From Phascolarctos cinereus (Eukaryota; Chordata; Mammalia; Diprotodontia; Phascolarctidae): a stretch of DNA of 64,000 nucleotides. Each line of letters starts with the position of its first letter. The stretch's first letter is position 1. A model generated the notes under the pieces. The model was not told the origin of the DNA and searched no databases. It was given only the letters and a program-made list of their open reading frames with translations. The stretch covers positions 9,930,001 through 9,994,000 of the forward strand of contig NW_018343953.1 in assembly GCF_002099425.1 (NCBI RefSeq), read 5' to 3'. This document shows positions 1-11,239 of this stretch, one piece after another. The position numbers and the translations under genes were made by a program.

Positions 1-1950
1 CCTCCATCACTTTTTCTTCTACTTATCCTTCTCTCTCTTTTTATTCTTTCCCTCCACTAAAGTCTGTTTTGCTTCTGACCACTGTCTTCCTTAATCTGCC
101 CTCCCTTTTATCATGCCCCCCCCATATCGCTTATCTCCTTTCTCTCCTATTTCTGTATTGGGAAATTAGATTTCTATACCCAATTTAGTGTGTTCCCTCT
201 TTGAACTGGTTCCAATAAGAGTGAGGTTCAAGCATTGCTTACTATTCCCCCAATTTTCTTCTCCACTATGAAAGCTCTTTCCTGTATACATTGAGAAAAA
301 TTTGCCACATTCTACCTTCTCCCTTCTCTCAGTGCATCACTTTTTTTCTCCCCTACATTCTTTTCTGAAGATGATCCCAACATAATAGATTCACATCAAT
401 GCCCTCTGTCTATACAGACTCCTCTTAACTGCCCTAATAAGGATAAAGTTCTTAGGAATTACATATATCATCTTCCCATATAAGAATATAAATAGTTTAA
501 ATCCCTTATAATTACTCTTCCATGTTTAACTTTTTATGCTTCTCTTTTGTCTTGTGTTTGGATGTCAAATTTTCTATTTAGCTCCGGTCTTTTCATCAGC
601 AATCCTTGAAAGTCTTTTATTTCATTAAATATCCAGTTTTCCTTTGTAGATTATACTCAGTTTTGCTGGATAGATTATTCTTGATTGTAATCCTACTTTC
701 TTTGCCTTTAAGAATATCATATTTCAATCCTTTCACTCATTTAACATGGAAGCTGCTAAATATTGAATGATCCTTACTATGGCTCCATGGTACTTAAATT
801 TTTTCTGGCTACTAGTAATATTTTTTCCTTGACATGGGAACTCTGGAATTTGGCTATACTATTCCTCGGTATTTTCATTTGGGATCTTCTTCAAGAGGGG
901 ATCAGTGGATTCTATTTCCAATAATTCTTAAATTATCTCTCCTCAATCTGTTTTTCTGGTCTGTTGTTTATCTGATAAGATATTTCAAAGTTTCTTCTAG
1001 TTTTTCATTCTTTTGACTTAGTCTTATTGTTTCTTGTTGGACTTAATCTTATTGTTTCTTGTTTTCTCGTGGAGTCATTAGCTTCCATTTGTCCAATTCT
1101 AATTTTAAGGGATTATTTTCTTCAATGGGCTCTTCTACCTGTTTTTCCATTTAGTGAATTCTGCTTTATAAGTTCTTTTCTTCTGTGAATTTTTGTGCCT
1201 CTTTTACCGTTAGGCCATAAGATATTATTTTCCTCAGTATTTTTTGTCCCTCTTTTACCAAACTGTTAATTCTCTTTTCATAATTTTCTTGCATCATTAT
1301 TATTTCTTTTGCCAGTTTTTCTTCTGCCACTCTTATCTCTTTCTTTTATTCTTCCAGGGATTCTTGTTTGGCTTGGGTCCAGTTAGGATTTTTCTTTGAG
1401 GTTTTTCTCCTAGCTGTTTTTACACTATTGTCTTAGTTTGAGATTTTGTCTTTGTCTTCTCTGCCACCATAGTAGCTTTTTTATGTCAATTTTTGTTGTT
1501 GTTGTTCTTGTTTGTTCATTTTTCCAATCGAAGTCTTGACTTTGAACTCTATGTTAAAGTTGGGCTCTGCTTACGTGGGAGCAGAGGCACTGTGCCAAGC
1601 TTCAGGCTTCTTTGTGCTGTTGAAGGTGGGAGTCTCCTTTCTGACCAGTTGTCTGACCCCCTTACCATCTCTGGGCTGAGAGCTCCAAAAGCTGCTGGTG
1701 CTACTGTTTCAGTTTCTTCGAAGGCCTAGCACTGATGCTGCCACTGTGTAGGCTCTCGGCTACACTAGTATCATGAACCTCTCCTTCTGACCTCCAAAGT
1801 TGTCTTATGCTAGAAAAAATGTGTCACTTGAACCTTTTGTTGGCTCTGACACTCCAAAATTTGATTTGAGATGTTATTTTAAAGTTGCTTGAAGGGGAAT
1901 ATTGGGAAAGTTCAGCTGAGTGGCTGCCTCTAATCCACCATCTTTTCTTT
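1..1950 (-). mobile_element. HAL1-like (half-L1) LINE, 5' part and ORF1 remnant
   Basis: Read on the minus strand, this starts near 1950 with a cap-like AAGATGGTGG, runs through a 5' UTR, then an AT-rich coiled-coil ORF1 region, the L1 ORF1p RNA-binding hallmark RRDNLRIIG (complement of about 916-942), and a C-terminal segment resembling the L1 ORF1p CTD (S/AKTEYN...K, about 620-690). After ORF1 comes a pyrimidine-rich 3' UTR, not ORF2, and it runs off the window edge. Lack of ORF2 is the HAL1 pattern. The frame is heavily broken. A simple ORF1 fragment of a full L1 is the alternative. Confidence 0.72.
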
Positions 1951-1957
1951 GCCTTCC

Positions 1958-2110
1958 TGAATTTACATTCTAATGGTAGAAAGCAACACATAAAGGAGAG
2001 CTGGAAATGTTTGGGGTGGGGGAGGTGTGGAGTAATCCACGGCATGTCTCGAGATATCAGGCAAGTGTTGTGGAGGCCCAGAATTAAGTAGGGTAAGTAC
2101 AAAAACATAT
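1958..2110 (-). mobile_element. L2-clade LINE 3' UTR fragment
   Basis: Begins with ttacattctaatgg followed by aacacataaa. This is the antisense form of the L2 3' UTR block that normally reads 'agaatgtaagctcc'. It abuts the HAL1-like element, so the HAL1 may have inserted at this point. The right boundary is a guess. Confidence 0.4.
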
Positions 2111-2504
2111 TATAAAAGCTCAGGGTAACTCCAAGATCAAATTCCAATTTTTCAGTGGCAAGAGAGTAGAGATGATAGAATGAAGAGAGCAGGATTAGAG
2201 ATATCTATGTGCACCATAATAGCCACTTGCAGATGTAGAAAGAGCATACCAGAAGAAGAAAAAAACAGAAATAAAGGCAAAATCTTTAACTTTCCCTCTT
2301 CAACATGGCTTCTTCAAAGCATTCAGGAAATCAAGGGGAGAGCTATGTTTATGGAGGCCCAAACTATTGGAGGTTGCTCCATCACACCAACCTTCTAAGT
2401 GGAACTTTGACCTTCTCAATGAACTATTTGTCTCTGCTTATCTAATATTGTCCTTTCCTCTGTGATCCTGGTGGATCTAGAATCAGAAAATACTTTGGAG
2501 TACA

Positions 2505-2640
2505 ATCTCTTCTTTTACAATTGAAGAAACTGAGATCTAGAATGGCTAATTGGTTTGCCTATGGTCATATGGCCAGTAAATGACTGAGGCAGAATTTGAA
2601 CCCAAAGCTTTCTGACTACCAGTTCTATCCACCACTGCTC
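2505..2640 (-). mobile_element. MIR SINE fragment
   Basis: Antisense MIR order is visible: 'gaagaaactgag', then a 'tatggtcatatggccagtaaatg' type block, then 'gaatttgaaccc', then 'ttctatccac'. These correspond to the MIR core and the B-box region of its tRNA-like head. Diverged and without visible target duplications. Confidence 0.75.
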
Positions 2641-3170
2641 AGCAATCTATACCATAATTTCAAACTATATCATACTTTACTTATCCATGTGGTTGTCATA
2701 TACCAATTTTCTGACCATTCCCCTGTATTTATCCATGATTTTGGTTACAGGCTTTCTATCTTTTTTCTCTATTCCTTCCTCTAGTCTTATCCTCTGACAT
2801 TTTGACAACTCCCCAAATTCTTCAACTCTAATGGGCCTCTATTTCTCTTCCACTTCAGCTACCCAAGTAGGCTAGCCATAGCGTAGACCTCACTGTAATT
2901 AAAAAGAGATCCATCTTCTAAATCCTGAACTCTAAGATTCTTCTCTTGAACCACAATCCCCTGACCTTCCAACCATTCCACCCTTTTATACCTCCTATTC
3001 TTTTCTTCACCCTCATTAGGATTTAGGTCACTAAGTTTTCCAAAATAACAGCCCTCTTCTGGTCTCACCTTCTTCCCTGCCAATCTAGATTTTATTGTCA
3101 GTCACTTTTTAATATTATCCTCTTTACCACCCTTGAATTCCTTTGACCTTCCAGAGTTCTCACTCTGTTA
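2641..3170. other. Unassigned stretch
   Basis: Pyrimidine-rich, AT-rich sequence. It may include an unrecognised old LINE piece, but I cannot name one. No coding signature or simple repeat is seen. Confidence 0.3.
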
Positions 3171-3174
3171 ACTA

Positions 3175-3355
3175 CGAATATGACAGAATGGAAAAGCACT
3201 AGACATATTTAGAAGGGTTGAAGTCTTGAATTATGGCACTTATGTGATCCTGGATAAGTCACTTCTCATACTCTGGCCTTAATTTTCCCTTCCGTAATAT
3301 GAAGAGGCTAGATTACATGATTTCTAAGATCCCTTTCAACTCTAACATCTTATGA
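3175..3355 (+). mobile_element. MIR3/THER1-like SINE
   Basis: Shows the MIR order 'tgtgatcctggataagtcac', a 'cttaattttcccttc' block, and the MIR3-type tail 'ttctaagatccctttcaact' followed by a 'tatgag' end. Old and diverged. Confidence 0.65.
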
Positions 3356-3539
3356 GTCAACTCTGAGTAACACCTGCTAAACATCTGCTCCACTCCTCCT
3401 ACCAAGTTACAAACATTGATGAAGAAAAAGAATAAAATTGTACCAACTGGGTCTACAAAAAATTTATGTGATCTCACGTCATTTGAGCTCTTGCTTTCTA
3501 ATAACAATCCATTATTTTGAATATCACATTTTCTACAAC
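3356..3539. other. Unassigned short stretch
   Basis: AT-rich spacer between a MIR3-like SINE and an L1 piece. No recognisable element. Confidence 0.3.
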
Positions 3540-4730
3540 AAGTATTCTAAACACTTGCAATTCCACCAGCAATGAATGAATGAACTTATTTCTTCACAAT
3601 CCCTTCAATTATAGTCTCATTGCCATTAGATGATTTTCATCAATTTGATGGTTTTGAGGTTGCACCTCAAAAATATTTTGATTTGGTTATCTTATTATTA
3701 GCGAGGTTGGGAATTTTTTCTAGTGATTATTAACCATATCTATACCCTCTTTTGAAAATATTCTGTTCACATATCTGACCATTTATCCATTATAGTCTAA
3801 GAGTTATCACTACAATTTTAACCATTACTTATATGTATTATATGCCCAGTTTTGTGATATTTATCATATGTTTTTTCTCATTATTTTCCTTTATTTAAAT
3901 TGGTTTTGAGCATTATTTTATTTTAATGTCACCAGGCACTTCTATCTTAGCCCAAAAAAATTCCTTCCACTTGCTAAATTGAAAAAAAAATCATCTCAGC
4001 CGCAATTGAGATAAAAAAAAATTCATTCCATTTACTTTCATCTTCTCTAGAGATCTTTTTTATGTCAATTCGTTTAGATCTCTAATCCAGTTACATTTCA
4101 CTAGGGTACATAGTGCAAACTATAGGTCCAAAACATGTTCTTGTCAAATAATGAACTTATTCCCCCAAGTTTATTTGTTCAAAGAATGACTCCTATTCTC
4201 AGCTTTTTTTAATGTCTAAAAGGTTTGTTAAACACTAATATTGTGCATAAATTCAGTTGGCTACCTTGTGCATCATTGGTCTACTTCTCTGGGTTTTTTC
4301 CTCAACACAAGATCATTTTAATAATTGTTTTGTAATACTGTTTTTGAAAGTCTAAAAGTACAAGACCTCTTTCATTAGCTTTTCTTTGCATTGTATTCCT
4401 TAATAACGTTACTCATTTTCCCATATATTTTATTATAATTTCACCTAGAATCCCCATGGTATTCTGATTACTATCGCATTAAACAAATTGACTAATTAGG
4501 TGAATATTATCATATTCACCATATTACTCCAATCTGCCTATGAATGACCTGTAGTTGTTTAGATTTTCCTTTATTTTAATCATTATAGTTTTATCAGGCT
4601 CCTTATATAGATCTTAGATATTCTTATGTAAGTTAATTCTCAAATATTGATGGTTTTTCTTGTTATTATAAACAGGTTTCCTTTTTCATACTACTGAGTT
4701 TTATTCCTATTATTATTATATATCTCTTCC
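3540..4730 (-). mobile_element. Old L1 ORF2 fragment (C-terminal half of ORF2)
   Basis: Plus-strand text is the antisense of L1 ORF2. It includes the block around 'ttgcaattccaccagcaatg', the segment 'tcaattcgtttagatctcta' followed by a long downstream match, and the 'tatagatcttagatattctt' block near 4608. All are familiar antisense L1 landmarks in the expected order. Badly decayed, with no open frame left. Confidence 0.7.
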
Positions 4731-4734
4731 TTCT

Positions 4735-5300
4735 TCATATTCTCTTTTCCCTTGATTTCCATCATACTGTACTCTTATGTTCTTGTTACTACTAACTATA
4801 GACTGAGACTTCTCCACTTTCCCTCATGCTGACTGCTTAACCTTCTACCACCACTTAAAAATGGATGTACCTCAAGGTTCTATCCATGGCCCTCTTCTCT
4901 TTCCTTTCTACATTTTTCCTTCGGTGATCTAATTCATTCCTATAGTTTAAATGATCTTCTCCATACAGTATCTCCTAATTCCAATTCTCTGTCTCTCACT
5001 AGAATGCTAGTTTGTTTCCAATTGCCTACTGGGCATGTCTGTCCTGTCATCTTACCAGCTCTTCAAATTTAATAGGTCCTAAATCGAAATCATCACCCTA
5101 GTAACCATGACCTTCCCACTGACTTCTCTTTTTCTAGACATGAATGCTTTCCAAGACACCTAGGCTCATAATCTTGGAGTCCCCTTTGACTCTTCCTTTC
5201 CCTCATCCACCATATACAATTAGTTGCCAAGTCCTTCCAATTCTACCTCCATAATATCTTTTGCATCCATTATTTCCTCTCAAATCCTATAGCACAAAAA
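4735..5300 (+). mobile_element. L2-clade LINE, reverse transcriptase fragment
   Basis: The DNA at 4867-4899 still reads VPQGSIHGPLL, matching the RT block VPQGS-x-GPLLF of L2/CR1 elements. Downstream order (natural YADD region lost, 'cttggagtcccctttgact' near 5174) also fits L2. The frame is broken many times. Confidence 0.75.
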
Positions 5301-5474
5301 AAATGCCTCGTTACTTTGTGGTCATCTCTGCTCAGAAGTATGTGCTCTTTTATAATAAGATTACCAAAAAAGTTCCAAAATAACAATAAGATGTTATTTT
5401 TAAGCACTCATATAACCATCACCATCTTTTGCTGTTATCCTCACCCCATAACCTACCCTACCTTGTATCCTAAT

Positions 5475-5668
5475 TTTGCAAACAGCAGGAAATTAAGAAT
5501 CAAGAGAGCTGAATTCTACCCAAAACTCTGTTTCTAATTAGCTCAGTAGGTCACCATGAAAAGATAGTTTTCCCTCTTTGGGACTCAGTTTCCTCATTTG
5601 AAAAATGAAAAAGTTGGACTAAATGATCCCTAAGATTTCTTCCAGCTCTAATACTTTATGTGTCTATG
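5475..5668 (+). mobile_element. MIR3/THER1-like SINE
   Basis: Contains 'gactcagtttcctcatttg', 'aaaaagttggactaaatgat' and 'cttccagctctaatac', the standard order of the 3' half of MIR3-type SINEs. Confidence 0.72.
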
Positions 5669-5689
5669 GAAAAAGAACTACAGGGTCAG

Positions 5690-6112
5690 TGCTCCAAGAA
5701 AAAGGCAAAACAGATATTGTCCAACAAAACCCATGAAGTAAATGCTAAAGGAATTAGGATTATTTGGCCCAGCTGGAAAAGAGAAAGTTAAGGGGTGACT
5801 TAATGGTTATTACTGTAGGGAGATGATCGGAACCAAATGTTTTCCATTTCCACTGGGGACAGAACAAGAGTAATTGGATTTAATCTTCAGCATGAGGGGG
5901 TTAGGTTAGACATAAGGAAGAATTTCCTGACAACAAGGGTTGTTAGACACTGAAATGGGCTGCTGAAAGAGTGAAACATCTCCAGAGAGCTTTAAAAACA
6001 GGAGAGGTTCTCACACTTTTGGATGGTTTTGATGTGGCCCTGCCTGTAGACAGAAGGTATAGATTAGTTGACCTCTCAAAAATCCCTTTTATGTCCCTGA
6101 TTCTACATCATG
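5690..6112 (+). mobile_element. L3/CR1 LINE, 3' end
   Basis: Matches the CR1/L3 3' UTR order: 'ggcccagctggaaaagagaa', a 'ttaaggggtgacttaatgg' block, 'gacataaggaagaatttcct', 'tgaaatgggctgct', and the closing block before 'cctgattctacat'. Diverged 3' fragment without coding potential. Confidence 0.7.
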
Positions 6113-6819
6113 AATGTGGAGGCATAGTCAGTGTGTATACACTTAGTTGCGTCCTGTGAATATGTCCTGGGGAATTACCCCATGTGCCAGAATTGTGACA
6201 AATGACTTGGCATTGCTCAGGTTCTAAATGAACTTCTACTGTGGATGTGGTGGAGACCATTCATTTGTCGTACATCTATCTGAGATGTGGTGAAGAGTCA
6301 TCTGGTGGGAATGTTCAGAGTAATGAGGTGTGGTTCATCTAGATTCTCCCTCCCTGGAAGTAGTTTCGTCATCTAAGTAATTGGTATATTTTTTCTATTC
6401 TTTTCTTTTGTAATTATTTGAAGAAAAAATAAACAATATTTTATATGGACTCCTTTTGGCCTCAAGATGGTTATGACGCATTCCCAAAGCTGGTGACTCC
6501 ACAATGCCCTTAATGGCCTGTCATTGTTACAATAAAAAAAGTTTTTCTCATCATCATCTCATGTTTACCACAATTTCATTTCATTGTCTTATTTTCTTTA
6601 CTTATTTATTTCATTATCTCAATGAGCTGTGATTTGTGGACTTCATCCACTGAGACAGTTTGCAACCCCTCTATAGCTTTAGGGGATCATTGAGACTTGC
6701 TGTGGCTGAAGAATTCATCACCCTGTGGCCACCTTGGCCATGAGAATCTCCAAGCATAAATCTCCTTGGCCGTGGACAAAAGACAAGAGATTTAAAGCAA
6801 GAAGTGAGCACAAAGGTCA
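6113..6819. other. Unassigned stretch
   Basis: Mixed-composition sequence with no recognised repeat, exon or structured RNA. AATAAA-like motifs near 6428 and 6530 sit in AT-rich context and are not evidence for a gene. Confidence 0.3.
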
Positions 6820-6956
6820 TTATACACATGAAGATATTCAGACCCAGAGAGATTAAGAGCCTTGTCCAGCCAAGGTCATAGACATGACAGAGCTGACATT
6901 CAAATACAGGGCCTCTAATTCCAAACCTAGAGCTCTTTCAACCGTTCCACAGGGGC
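6820..6956 (-). mobile_element. MIR SINE fragment
   Basis: Antisense MIR: 'agagagattaagagccttgt', 'aaggtcatagacatgacaga', 'tgacattcaaata', 'ctctttcaacc'. Matches the core and tRNA-like head. Confidence 0.7.
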
Positions 6957-7621
6957 ACATAGTCCATCAATGGGCCTTTCACTCAACCTGGCAGGAACTG
7001 CGGATGCTTTTTCTCTACTGACCAAATCTCTGGGAACCCAAACTCATCTACCCAACAAGATGAAATATTGGTGTAAGATTTTATTAAAGGACCTTAACTA
7101 AGTAAATAAGAATTGTTTGCTTTTCCTTTTATGACACCAATTTCTTCCCATGAAAACTTGTATTTTTTTTCAAGTGGGATGCCCTGTTTAATATTATTTG
7201 CTGTGTTTTTTTCTCCATGATCTGTCTCTAGCATACCTTTTTTGCCTTAGTACAAATGTTTCCCTGTAGTACACTTGATGGCGCAGCCAAAGTAAATTAT
7301 TAATTCCAGTTTCATTCAGGTATCTCTATATCCATGTATTCATATGCTTGGAAGGACCATCTTTTACATTATCTTCCTATTGTGAATCTTCTGCAATACC
7401 CCAGCTAAAAATTTTCTTTCTAACCTTAGATTTTCTTAAGACAATTGGTTTAGTGCCCCTTTGTATCCCATGATACTTCTTGCAAAGATTTGACCCCTCC
7501 CCTTCTCCTTACCCTCCCATAGGAAGAAAATGAAACATATGTACAAAAACAACTAAAATTACTGATGAGTTCATAAGTGAAGCCCTTGAACACTAAAGGA
7601 GCGTAGGTGTTAGTCATCTAG
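6957..7621. other. Unassigned, largely unique stretch
   Basis: No repeat is recognised. Around 7230-7330 the sequence is evenly mixed and includes 'aagtaaattattaattccag', a composition often seen in noncoding conserved DNA, but I have no alignment to test it. Confidence 0.25.
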
Positions 7622-8005
7622 GAATAATAATAATATTTGTATAATACTTCAAGGTTTACAAATATTATCTCACTTGATTTCCCCCATTAGACTGTAAGCT
7701 CCTTGAGGACAGAAACTATTGTTCCCCTCTTTTTGTACAACCAGTTTTTAGCACAGTTTCTGGTAGATAGTAGGTGCTTAATGTTTATTGTTTGATTCAT
7801 TGAACCTTGATCCTCACAACAACTCTGAGAAGTAGGTGCTGTTATTACCCCCATTTTACAGAAAAGAAAACTTAGGTGTAGAGATGTTAAGTGACTTGCA
7901 GAGGGTCACACTTCTGGCAAATGTCTGAGCACAAATTTGGACTTAGGTCTTTTTGACTTCCAAGTCCAGCACTCTAACCATTACAATACCCAGCTGCATT
8001 GCATG
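7622..8005 (-). mobile_element. MIR SINE split by an L2 tail
   Basis: Left part 7622-7678 ends at 'tatctcacttgat'. Right part resumes at 7806 with 'cttgatcctcacaacaact' and runs through 'ccccattttacag', 'ttaagtgacttgcagagggt' and 'tccagcactctaacca'. Removing 7679-7805 restores a continuous antisense MIR. Confidence 0.82.
7679..7805 (+). mobile_element. L2-clade 3' end inserted in the MIR
   Basis: Contains the L2 3' terminus: 'ctgtaagctccttgaggaca', a 'gcacagtttctggtagatag' block, 'gtaggtgcttaatgtttatt'. The six bases CTTGAT at 7673-7678 and 7806-7811 look like the target duplication. Confidence 0.75.
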
Positions 8006-8007
8006 AT

Positions 8008-8316
8008 GCATAGAGCACTGATTTTAAGGTCAGGAAGACCTGAGTTCAAAGTCTATCTCCAGAAAAAGAAAGCTAAACATTTTTTAAAATAGGAAAAATA
8101 TAACAAATTTAACTTCCAACACTTAGCTGTGTGAATGAGGGCAGGTAACTTCTCCTTTCAACTTCAGCTTTCTCATCTGTAAAATGGAGATGATTATATA
8201 TACATACATATAAATAAATAATATATTGTATATATCTGACATAGTTGTTAAGAAGATCAAATAAGATAACAAAACTTTGCAAATTAAAGCACTATATAGA
8301 TGTTAGTTATTATTTT
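8008..8316 (+). mobile_element. MIR/MON1-type SINE
   Basis: Head 'gatgcatagagcactg', B-box region 'gacctgagttcaaag', core 'cttagctgtgtgaatga', 'tttctcatctgtaaaatgga', and 3' block 'gcactatatagatgttagtt'. About 45 bases of A-rich extra sequence interrupt the core near 8055-8115, and a TA-rich expansion lies at 8190-8235. Confidence 0.72.
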
Positions 8317-8503
8317 GGAACAGAGGTGATTTGGTTTGAATATGAGTCTTACCTTAGATACTTAGTAACTATGTGACCCTGAAGAAGTAATTTATCTTTT
8401 CTCAACTTGTTTCTTCATGTATAAAATAGGGATAATAATAGCATTACCTTCACAGGGTTTTTGTGAGAATTGAATGAGTTAACATGTAAAGCCTTCTAAA
8501 CCA
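8317..8503 (+). mobile_element. MIR SINE
   Basis: Order 'agtaactatgtgaccctgaa', 'ttgtttcttcatgtataaaa', 'tagggataataatagcatta', 'gttaacatgtaaagccttct' is a sense MIR. It directly follows another SINE and precedes a HAL1-like 5' end. Confidence 0.75.
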
Positions 8504-10150
8504 CATGAGCAACAAGATGGCAGACTAAACATTTTCTCCAATACCCACAACTCTCAAACCACTCCAAAAGAGAAATTATGCATCAAAGATAAATCAACTT
8601 CAGCTGTTTCCATGGTTCAGGATATGCAGAATCCAAAGGAAGACTAAAAACAAAAAGAAAAAGAAACAAAAAACTCAGATCCCAGGAAATGACATCAGCT
8701 TACTGAACCTGAGGGCACTGAGCAGCACTCTGTCACCTCCCATACTAGTGGCAGTGAGACTGAACCAGCAGACCCAAGGACACAGCATAGGCTTACATTA
8801 AAACTGGTCCCTGCATCCAGTTCCACACAGGGAGCTGTCACCTAGAAGTACCAGTAGTACAAAGTTTTGAACTGCCAGTGCCAGGGTAAGCAGGCTCTGA
8901 ACTGCTGATGCCAGCAGGCTCCAAACTGTTAGTGCCAGGCCAGAGAACTAAGAAACACAGGGAGTGGGGCAGGTTACCAGGATAAGGGACTCTGAGTGTA
9001 GAGGGTTGTGCAACACAGCGCCAAGCCTGAGGGATAGAGCACAGCAACTATCTAAGGCCATTTCTAACTACCCAGTATTCATTTGGGGCAGTCCTAAATT
9101 ACCCAGTGTGGGAAGAGGCTGAGACACTTGGAGATTCAGCCCCCAAGGAAAACAAAATCAGAGGGGAAGGAGTCAAGAAGTGAGTTATAAGGGAAATGGG
9201 GGGAGGGAGAGAGACTCAAAGTACCAAAGATTTCAGGAAGAAGAAATCTCAAAAGCTTTGAACATAAACAGATAAATCAGCAGGAAAAACAATAACAGAT
9301 GGAAACATGGCTTCCAGACTAGTAAATGAGTTTAAGCATGTATGAATAAATACTGCAAAATGAAGGAAAATGATCCAATGGTTGATGAAATAGAGGACTC
9401 TGTGGAATTGGAGAACACAGAACTGCAACATGCTGTTCCTAAGTGGTTTAAAAGAGAAATGAGAATTATGAAAGCAGAATTTAAATCCTGAATAGCAAAA
9501 TAATGAGTAGAATAGAAAAACTTGAATCTGTAATGGAAAGCCTCACCAAAGAAACAAAAGAGAATAGATTCGGAATGCATATACACAGAAGTGAAGGACA
9601 ATCTAGAAGAGAAGAAAAAAACATTCAAAGTAAATATGCTTACTATGCAAGCATACAAAAAGGATGTGTAAAGACAATCTAAGGATCATAGGTCTACCAG
9701 AAGAATATGCTAGAATGTAAAACCTTAACACCATAATGAAGGAAATTATAAAAGAGAACTGTCCAGAACTTCTAAATATATCTCAATGGAAAAAATTCAT
9801 GGATTGCCTCCAGAAAAAAAAAAAACCCAATGATTCAAACTCCAAGACACATAGTGATTAAATTTAATAATTCAATTCAGAAATAAATTCTGCAAGCTAT
9901 CAGAAGAAAGACCATCAAATACAAAGAAAAGTGCATCCAGTTAACACAAGAATATTCCACATCCACTAAAAAAAGGAGGAAGGAATAGAACAGTATGTTC
10001 CAAAGAGCATCTGGAGCTCAGCATACAGCCCAGGGTGCCCTATCCTACAATCTGAGCTTAACCATATAGGACAAAAGATGGATGTTCAATAATAAGGAAG
10101 AGTTGGAAGCATTTTTTAGAAAAAGAGATCATGTAAAGTATAATATCAAA
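8504..10150 (+). mobile_element. HAL1-like (half-L1) LINE with ORF1 remnant
   Basis: Starts with 'gcaacaagatggcaga', an L1-type 5' end. A GC-richer 5' UTR follows to about 9300, then an A-rich coiled-coil ORF1 region, then DNLRIIGLPEEYA at 9674-9712, the L1 ORF1p RRM landmark, and KEIIKENCPELLN at 9742-9780. The CTD-like end near 10040-10130 is followed by no ORF2. Frame broken. Same type as the element at the window start, opposite strand. Confidence 0.78.
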
Positions 10151-10284
10151 ATACTCTATAAATACTAGACCTCATTGTTAGTAAGCCTTGTGATCATCCT
10201 TACCTAATGTACTCATGGCTCATTATATTTAAAGGTATTAGCCATAAAAATCTGGGCTACTCATAATTAGCCAATACTTCTTGG

Positions 10285-10288
<4 letters not shown>

Positions 10289-10336
<48 letters not shown>
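10289..10336 (+). repeat. (GT)24 microsatellite
   Basis: Uninterrupted GT dinucleotides over 48 bases. Likely length-polymorphic. Confidence 0.97.
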
Positions 10337-10339
<3 letters not shown>

Positions 10340-10455
10340 CTTCTTCATCTCTCTGGATTTCCTAATAAAGACTTCACAGTAGTGAACCCTTGTACATGTA
10401 TGTGTATTGCAGGCTTGGGGGTGGGAGAGGGAAGGTCATAATGTGTGTATTTCTC

Positions 10456-10480
10456 TGTGTGTGTGTGTGTGTGTGTGTGT
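10456..10480 (+). repeat. Short (GT)n microsatellite
   Basis: Uninterrupted GT run of about 12 units, 120 bases beyond the longer one. Confidence 0.95.
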
Positions 10481-10762
10481 TCATTACCAGTAGTTTGTAA
10501 GTTATTACTGTAATTAATCTCCCTATAGCTAGATCAAACTGAGAATGAAACTATACCTCAGTTCCTTAAAATCCCAGGCTAGACTAGTAGACCCAGTGCT
10601 CTATGTTGTATAACACTTAACTGAGCACATGTCTAACTCCTCCTAAACCCGTTTTTGTTCCCAGTGTGACCTCTAGTCCTTCTAAACTTCCCTGTTTTCT
10701 GAGTCAATCATTATCTTTGTTTTAGTCTCATTCTCCCAACTTTTGTGGTTTTTAATTTATTT
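10481..10762. other. Unassigned stretch
   Basis: No recognised element between the GT repeats and the next SINE. Confidence 0.3.
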
Positions 10763-11037
10763 AGGCATCGAGGTGGCACAGTGGATAAAGCACCAGGCCT
10801 AGATGACCTCCAGTGAAATCTGAAAACCTCAGATACTTACTAGCTATGTGACAAGTCATTTGGTTAAATCACTTAACCTCTCTTTGCCTCAGTTTCCTCA
10901 ACTGTAAAATGGGGACAATGATAACAGCTACTTCCTATGGCTGTCATGAAGATCAAATGAAATAATATTTGTAAAGCACTTAGCATAGTATCTGACATAA
11001 GTGCTACATAAATGCTAGCTGTTACTAATATTATTAT
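10763..11037 (+). mobile_element. MIR/MON1-type SINE, near full length
   Basis: Complete order: tRNA-like head 'aggtggcacagtggataaag', 'tactagctatgtgaca', 'gcctcagtttcctcaactgt', 'aaaatggggacaatgataac', 'ttgtaaagcacttagcatag', 'ctacataaatgctagctgtt'. Marsupial-type head on a MIR core. Confidence 0.85.
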
Positions 11038-11239
11038 CACACTACATCATTTCAACTATGTACTATCTTCCACATAATTCCTTTCCATCTTATCCTTTGG
11101 AGTTGTCAGTCTCCCAATCCTTAATTCTTGGTCACTTCCAATCATCTGGTTTCTCCACTCTCAGTTTTCACTGCTCATCATGACTTGGAGGAAGTCACAT
11201 TATTGACATTATTCAATCATTACTGCTATGTGAAAATCC

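Noticed and set aside
6420-6540. AATAAA motifs as the polyadenylation site of a gene
   Set aside because: No upstream coding region or 3' UTR context, and the region is AT-rich enough for chance matches.
10289-10480. GT repeats as Z-DNA-based regulatory site
   Set aside because: Ordinary microsatellites; nothing nearby suggests a promoter.
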